DNA from: Isoetes taiwanensis
Taxonomy: Eukaryota > Streptophyta > Lycopodiopsida > Isoetales > Isoetaceae
Direction of reading: 5' to 3'
Assembly (NCBI GenBank): GCA_021234155.1
Contig: JAJEKV010000328.1
Span: 248,001-312,000, forward strand
Length of the DNA: 64,000 bases
Of this stretch, positions 57,442 to 64,000 are shown in pieces. Each line of letters begins with the position of its first letter. The first letter of the stretch is position 1. Position numbers and translations under genes: made by a program. The notes beneath the pieces are model-generated. The model ran no database searches and had not been told where the DNA came from. It saw only the letters and a program-made list of their open reading frames with translations.

Positions 57442-60146
57442 TATGTACACCATGCTTCCTTTATATCAAATTGGAAGTAATACTTTGATGTTATGTCATG
57501 GTTGGATTCTTATTATTACTACAATGCTAGAATACATGACAAATTCACTAGAGTGAACTTTTGCCAAGCACGTCAGTTGGTCTTTGTATCCTTGAAAGCA
57601 ATATGCCAAAAATGTTGCTTGATGCGTAATGTGCATGTAATGCTATATGGTTTATACTTATTTGCCATGGCCCTGTAGAACAAGAAGGTGAATAAACAAA
57701 AGTATTCTATTTGCTAATACCAACTTCACACGTAGGTACTCATAGAGTTATAGCATATGGTCAAATAACATATACTTCAGTGCCACGACATGTAGGAGGA
57801 ATAACAATTTGTGCTTTACAATCGATTGATATGATTTTTTATTCTAGGGCGCAGGACAAGAACAAGGTGTTGACATAAATCTGACTAACTTAATTTATGA
57901 ACATTTGTTTATCTTTAAAAAGTCTGTGTCTTCTGCTGCTCTAGCTGCTGCAATCTTCCCCCTTTTTTTATGATTATTATATTGGACTATATATGACTAA
58001 GCTGGGATTGCATAAGCTAATATTGGCGTTCAAGTTTATAATATGGCCATGGATGGATAACAATTATGGCACGATGGCATTTGGAGAAAAGACATGCGAG
58101 TCTTTAAATATCCTAAGACCAAGTGGTTTGAACATGGGAGCAAGGTATGTATACTATCTTCACACATTTTGCTTCATTTTTCTACATATGGATCTTACCA
58201 TTACACTAAGAAAACTTTTTCTTGTTGCCTTTTTTGAAATATAAAGTTGCAAGTGCATGCAAGATGGCACTTGACTTAGACATTCTGGTTTGCATGCCAC
58301 TTCCTTGGTTTGCATGCTTTTTTTTTCAAAGCATTTGATGCTTAAAGGATATTTTTTCATAGTCAAATAGGACTTTTGCATGTGACACTTGCTACTTCTT
58401 TGGCTTGCATGCTTTTTAATACATTGTTGCTTCCTCCTAACATTTTTTTTAACCGAATATGGTCTTCATTTGACATTTGAAGAGGTGGTAACGGGAGTAT
58501 TTATGGCAACAAGTTTATACAACTTTTATGGACAATAACATGTATAAACATTTAGGGCTTTTGAACAATTTTCATGTTTCTCGATTAGGTCTCAGGACCT
58601 TTTAATAAAAATGGGCCAATACCATTTGCTAAACCGCACAAATAGGCTTCCGGCTTTCCAGTAGTCTTGAATCTGAGCGCCTTTAGCTGTCCCATTTTCT
58701 ACTATAACACAAGTCTTATAATATGAGCTTCATCCAAACTATTTATTGGATTTGCTTGAACATTTCCTCCCTCAATGCTCTGCTCTGATGCTAAACTGTG
58801 GTACGTTTTAAAGTACAAAAAGGCACCAAAATCATCCGTTGAATTTCCTTGGACATTTTCCCTACTCTTTTCTTGACATTTTCCTCTACTGATGGGTTTG
58901 TACGTTGTTAAGAAATACACATAAGCTCTCTTTGCTACATGCACACTATTTCCGAGATGGCAAGCTATGTGGACTCATATGGATTGCACGCATGAACACC
59001 AAGGGGAAATGAAGCCCAACAAGATGATGTAGGGGGGAATATCAAATTTAGGGGGTTTTTTGCCAACTTGGGGTAAAATACAAGGGGTCTTTGCCTTTCA
59101 AGAAATCGATTGTTTTTATGCACGACATGGCAACCTTTACTATAAGTGAACTAATGAACCAAATGAAGACCAACAAGATGATGTCAAATTTGTTTTCTCA
59201 AATACAAATCTCTCGCAATATGTCAACCGGGTAATGCCAAATCTTTTCAGAAGACTTTAAATGCAAATTCTCAAGATATTCTAAATATCTATTACTAAAC
59301 ATTGATGATCAAGGTGACCGGGCGATGAGCCGTGGTGTTCTAGAGCTTATCTGTCCGTCCTTGTCTAGTTACCAAGTTTATTGCTAACTTTGGCATGGTG
59401 GATGTGTAAACTTAACTCCACCTCCTTGGATTTTTGTAGGAAGTTACAATGCCAATTTTCAGATTAAGGCCATGTTAATACATGGTTCTAAATATCGAGA
59501 TAAGTATTTCTATTTTTCTAACTTTCTAGAAGAATAAATTTTGAGCACAATGTTTACTTTTTCAGATTCCTCGATAGTTGAAATCCCTTAACAAGGCATC
59601 TTGAGATTTTGAAGTGGTTGAGTAATCCAAAGAAGCAAAAGATTCGCTGCGATATCAAAAGACATGGAATAAACATGATTTTTATATTATGTGGAAATGT
59701 TTGATATTTGCTATTCTATTTCTTATGCAAAATCTTTATTGTTACCTTTTGGGTACTTTCGACATTGATCTTTGTTTCACTCAAGGAAATGCTTTCTTAT
59801 TTAAGGTTTCACTTGAGTTTTCATTCCAATGTATCACTTGGTCATTGAACACATTGAAGTTTCATGTTTTCTAATGATATGTATAAAGGTTTTTCTTGTT
59901 AATTCTCTTATGCTCAAGGATCTCGATGTCGGCCATTGGACACTCATTTGAATGTTCCATGTTTATCGTGGATCGCGGATCCGTATAAAAGTTTATCTTG
60001 TTAATTCTTCCCGTGGTGCTCAAGGATTTGATGTGCCGATATGGCCTAAATGGTTACATGTACGGGATAGATAACAAGTATCAAGGGATTGATTAAGGAT
60101 GTAGAAGTGGCTAGTATGGCTTTTGTCAAGGCTAGTGTTGTCCGGG
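57442..60146. other. No gene recognised
   Basis: AT-rich DNA. Two stretches with TTTGCATGCTTTTT near 58310 and 58410 form a diverged local duplication. No coding, RNA or mobile-element signature was recognised. Confidence 0.5.
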
Positions 60147-60493
60147 TTTTTTTTTTTTTTTTTTGAGGGAATGAAGCTTTTAATCATTAATTATGGAAAT
60201 TAAGTACAAGATAGGTAATGTGCATGACTAAGGATGTCGAACATTATCCTAGAAGCATGTAGACTTAGGAATAAGTCTATAGATAATATGAAAACAATAA
60301 TAGAGAAGTTTAGTGTCATAACAAATTTTTTAAGAAAAATTATTCAATCGCCTTATGAAAAGGAACCATTGAGAATACAGAAACTTGTCTCGAGAACTTA
60401 GGTAATTCCTTCACAGCTTCCAAAATTTCCGAAGATTCTTCTGATATAGAACATCCAAATTTCCTTCTTGATCATGTATCACCTTTATGCGAT

Positions 60494-60521
60494 ATTTATT
60501 TATTTATTTATTTATTTATTT
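60494..60521. repeat. (ATTT)n microsatellite inside the minus-strand LINE 3' region
   Basis: Seven perfect ATTT repeats. They lie between the LINE coding region and its poly(A) tail. Confidence 0.95.
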
Positions 60522-61416
60522 GTCTAATGCTCACTTAGGACCTTTGATATAGAGAGCTAAAGATCCGCCAAAATAGATAAGCATAAAAGTAGACATGGGA
60601 TTAGAAGTTATAGGTATCGATGAAATGAAAATGGTCTCGAAACTGAGAGTTTAAAATCGGGATGAAATGCTTTTTCCAATCCACAATTTCAATCAGTCTG
60701 TTGGAATTGCACGTGGAATATAACTGGGATCATGGTGCTATAAAAGCCAGCTCTACCTCTATGATAGTAATAGCATTCTTCGTAGAATTCAAACCGCTTC
60801 TTATCTGGCCATGTCATTAAGGTTTTATGCTCATAAACCACCGTGAGGACGACATCACCGAAGTTTCTCTCAGATAATTCTTTTTGCCCATTTCACTTCC
60901 CTTTGTGGGATCTCATGTAACTCCCCGCATGAGTTTTCCTTTAACTGGCCCTTTCCGTAAGCTATAATCTTTTCCGCATCAGCACCGATTCGTGATATGG
61001 CTCGGGTTGACAATGGCTGACCTATATACTTGATGCCTCTATGTCATCAAACCAGATCAAGTTTGTACTTTGCAATTCCAAAGATAATTTAGCATCAATA
61101 GGATCTGCGGTATAGTAAGCTCTAACTAAATTATGAAAGTTTTAAAAAATGTCCAAATAAATTCTATTGTTGATCAAATTGAGCATCATCATATTTGTTA
61201 TTGTGGAGCAAGTGGTCGCTAATTCAAGGTCAAAAATAACCAGAATCCTTTATCCAAAAACAAATGAATTCAGAACACCATACAAACATCTATTTTATGT
61301 TTCCAAATGTTCCATAATGCAGTGAAGCAAATGGTATTCAAGAGAGCATTATTATTTATCATAAAATTGATAATTCTGACAGGTCTATGAATATTAAAAT
61401 GCATTTCAAACCAAAT

Positions 61417-61779
61417 TCAAAAGTTGTTTAACATAGGACATAGAAAAATATGTCCATAGATTCTCGCCGCCTGCAAAACTAGAGGACAAAGAGGAGAAAC
61501 CAAATTGTTGGAAGGAATATCATTTAATTTATCCTGATGTCTGCAAATAGTTTGCAAGTTTAGAACACTCTTGTTAGCAATCATCCGATTAAAATAAGAA
61601 ATTTTGGGGACACAATAAGAATTCCAGATATTCTTAAATAACTTGACTTCAACCTGTTTAGGGATGTTCCAATAAATGGATGCTTTAGATGGCGATTCGA
61701 AGTTATTCAAGAATTCATAAATATAGGAAACCTTATAAATTTCACAAATAGCATTAGCATCTAAATTAATGGCAGCCAC
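61417..61779 (-). pseudogene. LINE zf-RVT domain (minus strand)
   Basis: Reads WNIPKQVEVKLFKNIWNSYC, VPKISYFNRMIANKSVLNLQ, then CRHQ...CPLVLQAARIYGHIFLCPML. The first Cys-x2-Cys pair is degraded, but the H-x4-C end (GHIFLCPM) remains. It is the same domain as 49430-49887. Confidence 0.75.
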
Positions 61780-62185
61780 TTATCGATCATGTAATTTATA
61801 TAGCATTCTATCAATTTGAACCCCTTATTTTAGTCTTTATCCTGGTCCAGGATATCCATTTGCCATTTGACAAAAGATCATCAAGCTTATAAACATTATT
61901 GTCAAGTCATTTTTTATATATCTTGGGATGAATTAAGGCCAAGGGAATATTATCTCTTTTAGAGAGATGAGGATTCCATAAAATATTCATGTTATGATGA
62001 GCCCGATTTAGATTGGTAAGAGAAAAAAGATTTAGAGACTTTATTCCAAGCCATGACTAGATTCCTCATCAAGGGGAGATATTAGCAGCCAGGCTTAATA
62101 TCACAAAAGGAAGAATAAGGCAACCGATGGATAATGGAAGGATGACCTTTAATAATACTTTTATTTAACCAATATTGAACTTAAC

Positions 62186-62474
62186 TTAGTAATGTGGATT
62201 ATTTCGTGGAAATAATGTCTTCCAAATATATTTACTCATAAAAGCATATGCTTGAAGAAGCAAATTTTTACAATCAAGGCCACCTAAACTTTTCTTTCTG
62301 GTGACAGATTTCCAATTTATCAAATGATTCTTACCCCATATGAAGTTCCTGATAATTCTCTCTATTTGCTTATATATGCATTTTGGAGCAAGGAGAGCAG
62401 AAGAAAAATACACATGGGAGCTTATTAAAATAGAGGAGACAATGATTGACCCCGCCTCATTAAAAATAGAGGAG
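62186..62474 (-). pseudogene. LINE ORF2, region after the reverse transcriptase (minus strand)
   Basis: Reads SIIVSSILISSHVYFSSALL, IIRNFIWGKNHLINWKSVTR, then KKSLGGLDCKNLLLQAYAFM. This is the W...GGL segment that follows the reverse transcriptase in plant LINEs, parallel to 31783-32052 and 47216-47596. Confidence 0.8.
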
Positions 62475-63626
62475 CTAGAAAAGGCAACTTCCATACTTAT
62501 TTAGTTTCTTTCTAATTCGGTCAACAATTGGATTCCACTTCTTAGAACTAATATCCAGGTTTAAAGGCATACCAAGTAAAGTTGTGGCTTGATTGACAGC
62601 AACACATTTTATTCCAAGAATATTTAGATGACTAGAATCCCCAATGATCACAGACTTATGACAGTTTAGATGAATTCCAGAAGCTTGACTGAAATTTTTA
62701 ATAATCTTTAAGAAGAAATCAATGTTCTTAATATCATTTTGTAAAAAGCTAAACATGTCATCAGCATACTGAAGAAGGGTCAACTGATTTCCAGTTTTAG
62801 GCATAGTCAAACCTTTAATATTTCCAACATTTTGGTGGTGAAGAATAGCTCTAGTCACCGACCGCGATCAATGATAAAAAAATAGAAAGCCACGGGACAA
62901 CCTTGTCTTACCCCTTGTTGAAGAGGGAAAAATTTACCAGGAGATCCATTTATAAGAACAGAAGATTGAGCACGAGAGTTAAAACCAACGATCAAATGAA
63001 TCAACTTATCTGGAAAGCCCTGAGGGCCAGTTCAAGAAAATCCCATCTTATAGAGTCAAAGGCCTTGGAGAAGTCAAGTTTGAGGAGGATACAACTTTGA
63101 TTGATATTCTTGACCCAATGTAAACCTTCCATTGCTGCAATATAATTATCTAGAATATATTTGTTAGGCAAGAAGGTAGACTGATTAATGCAAATATTAT
63201 TCTGTAAAAAACCCTTTGATTCTGTTAGCAAGACACAAATCTTATAGGAGGTATTGGTGAGAGAAATAGGCCTCCAATCACCAAACCCTTCTGGGTTGTC
63301 CACTTTTGGAACTAAAGTAATCGTCTGGTAATAGCTGGATGCAAATGATTATTGAGCCAATATCCATGAATCATTTTAATGTGGTCATTTTTAATATCAT
63401 CCCAGAAGTTTAGATAAAGTTCTGGGGGAAGACCATCTGGCCTAGGACTCTTGCCTTTGGCAAGGTTCATAAGAGTAGCTTTTATCTCAATTTCATTGGG
63501 TAAATATGAGATATTATAAAAAATTGGAGCATTATTATAACCAGGTAGAGAATTTAGAAGATCAAGGAAATCCTTAGCTTGAGTACTCTGCCAGGGAAAA
63601 TTATTTTTATCAGAGAAAATAGTCAA
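62475..63626 (-). pseudogene. LINE reverse transcriptase (minus strand, frameshifted)
   Basis: In order on the minus strand: LAKGKSPRPDGLPPELYLNF (63312-63626); GDWRPISLTNTSYKICVLLT, INQSTFLPNKYILDNYIAAM and LLKLDFSKAFDSIRWDFLEL (63001-63303). Then comes a frame change around QQGVRQGCPVAFYFFI (about 62890-62930). The catalytic YADD (62757-62768) lies within LTLLQYADDMFSFLQNDIKN, followed by GIHLNCHKSVI and TTLLGMPL. All canonical motif blocks are present, but not in a single frame. Confidence 0.93.
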
Positions 63627-64000
63627 GTACTTGGAATAGAAAAATTCACCAATTTCTTTGACATTTGTACAGGAGGCATCTGTTTATTTTTTACAGACGC
63701 AATTTGATTTCTTAAAACCCTGTTTTTTGCAACTTTAAAAAAGAATTTAGAGTTATTATTAGTTTGAGTGATACTTACTTCTAGTCCCCGATGGCGCACC
63801 TTTGGCTTCATATTCCTCCATACCCCTTGATTGTTTGTTCAAGATTTGATTCTCTAAAATGAAGGTCTCTCGCTATAAGGATCTTCTTTGAGTCTTCAAC
63901 CCTCGATATTTTTCTCATAATCATGTATCTTTTTTTTTTTCTCTCAGCCTTTCTCTGGTTAGAATTATTCTTAGACCACTGCTTTATCCAAGATGTTAAT
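63627..64000 (-). pseudogene. LINE ORF2 segment upstream of the reverse transcriptase (minus strand)
   Basis: Residues such as ITQTNNNSKFFFKVAKNRVL and IASVKNKQM in 63623-63811 match the linker that precedes the reverse transcriptase in L1-type ORF2 (NxxFFxxxxxxRxxxNxIxxLxxxxG). The element runs off the window at 64000. Confidence 0.65.

Larger units (their letters stand above)
60147..64000 (-). mobile_element. L1-type LINE on the minus strand, continuing past the window
   Basis: The 18-base T run at 60147-60164 is the poly(A) tail of a minus-strand element. Upstream of it, read on the minus strand, lie a zinc-finger domain (61417-61779), reverse transcriptase (62475-63626), and at the window edge the segment before the reverse transcriptase (WIKQWSKNNSNQRKAERKKK). 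The endonuclease would lie beyond 64000. It is broken by frameshifts (near 62475, 62870, 63000 and 63310). It is a different subfamily from the LINE at 46061-50371, judging by YADD in place of FADD and general divergence. Confidence 0.9.

Overview
This is nuclear DNA from a flowering or other vascular plant. The evidence is intron-split, plant-type coding fragments (including two exon-like pieces of the chlorophyll-synthesis gene CHLD), a Ty1/copia retrotransposon, three L1-type LINE copies, a Helitron, large satellite arrays and long AT-rich intergenic DNA. Nothing in it identifies the species. There is no convincing intact host gene; the best candidate is a 122-codon ORF at 29251-29619. No RNA gene, CRISPR array or bacterial-style operon was seen.

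Layout. 1-2266: AT-rich DNA with a possible broken two-exon fragment. 2267-2884: a CpG-dense, GC-rich block. 2885-12685: a tandem array of a ~1.125 kb unit (about 8.7 copies); the last six copies form two repeats of a three-unit higher-order block (~3.38 kb). 13127-15443: a 19-bp minisatellite whose two main unit types are nearly reverse-complementary in their cores. 15600-15832: a degenerate A-rich repeat.

15921-31452 is built from an AT-rich dispersed repeat, called R1 here. A 10,324-bp Helitron (17233-27556) sits inside one R1 copy. Both of its ends and its target site can be read, because another R1 copy at about 31327 in the same window is uninterrupted there. The Helitron carries no Rep/helicase gene but holds CHLD exon-like pieces, other exon-like pieces, a decayed transposase-like ORF and a minus-strand gene fragment. 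Between R1 copies lie a four-unit heat-shock element (28816-28833), a TATA-like box and the 122-codon ORF with 11-residue repeats.

31741-37182: a LINE fragment interrupted by a copia element (32300-37182). The element has lost everything between its 5' LTR and mid-integrase, and has itself been split between reverse transcriptase and RNase H by a 1.2-kb insertion of unusual, circularly permuted structure. 38050-45950: decayed, coding-like sequence, mostly on the minus strand, not identified. 46061-50371: a 5'-truncated LINE with a poly(A) tail and an exact 8-bp target-site duplication. 50706-51160: a minus-strand coding-like fragment. 51411-54425: a decayed transposon-like coding region. 54426-60146: mostly empty AT-rich DNA with a long CTT microsatellite. 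60147-64000: a minus-strand LINE that continues past the window.

The genes do not form a pathway. The window is a nested, layered mobile-element and satellite landscape whose interest lies in how the pieces were assembled. Nearly every reading frame is broken by small indels, through real decay, sequencing error or both.
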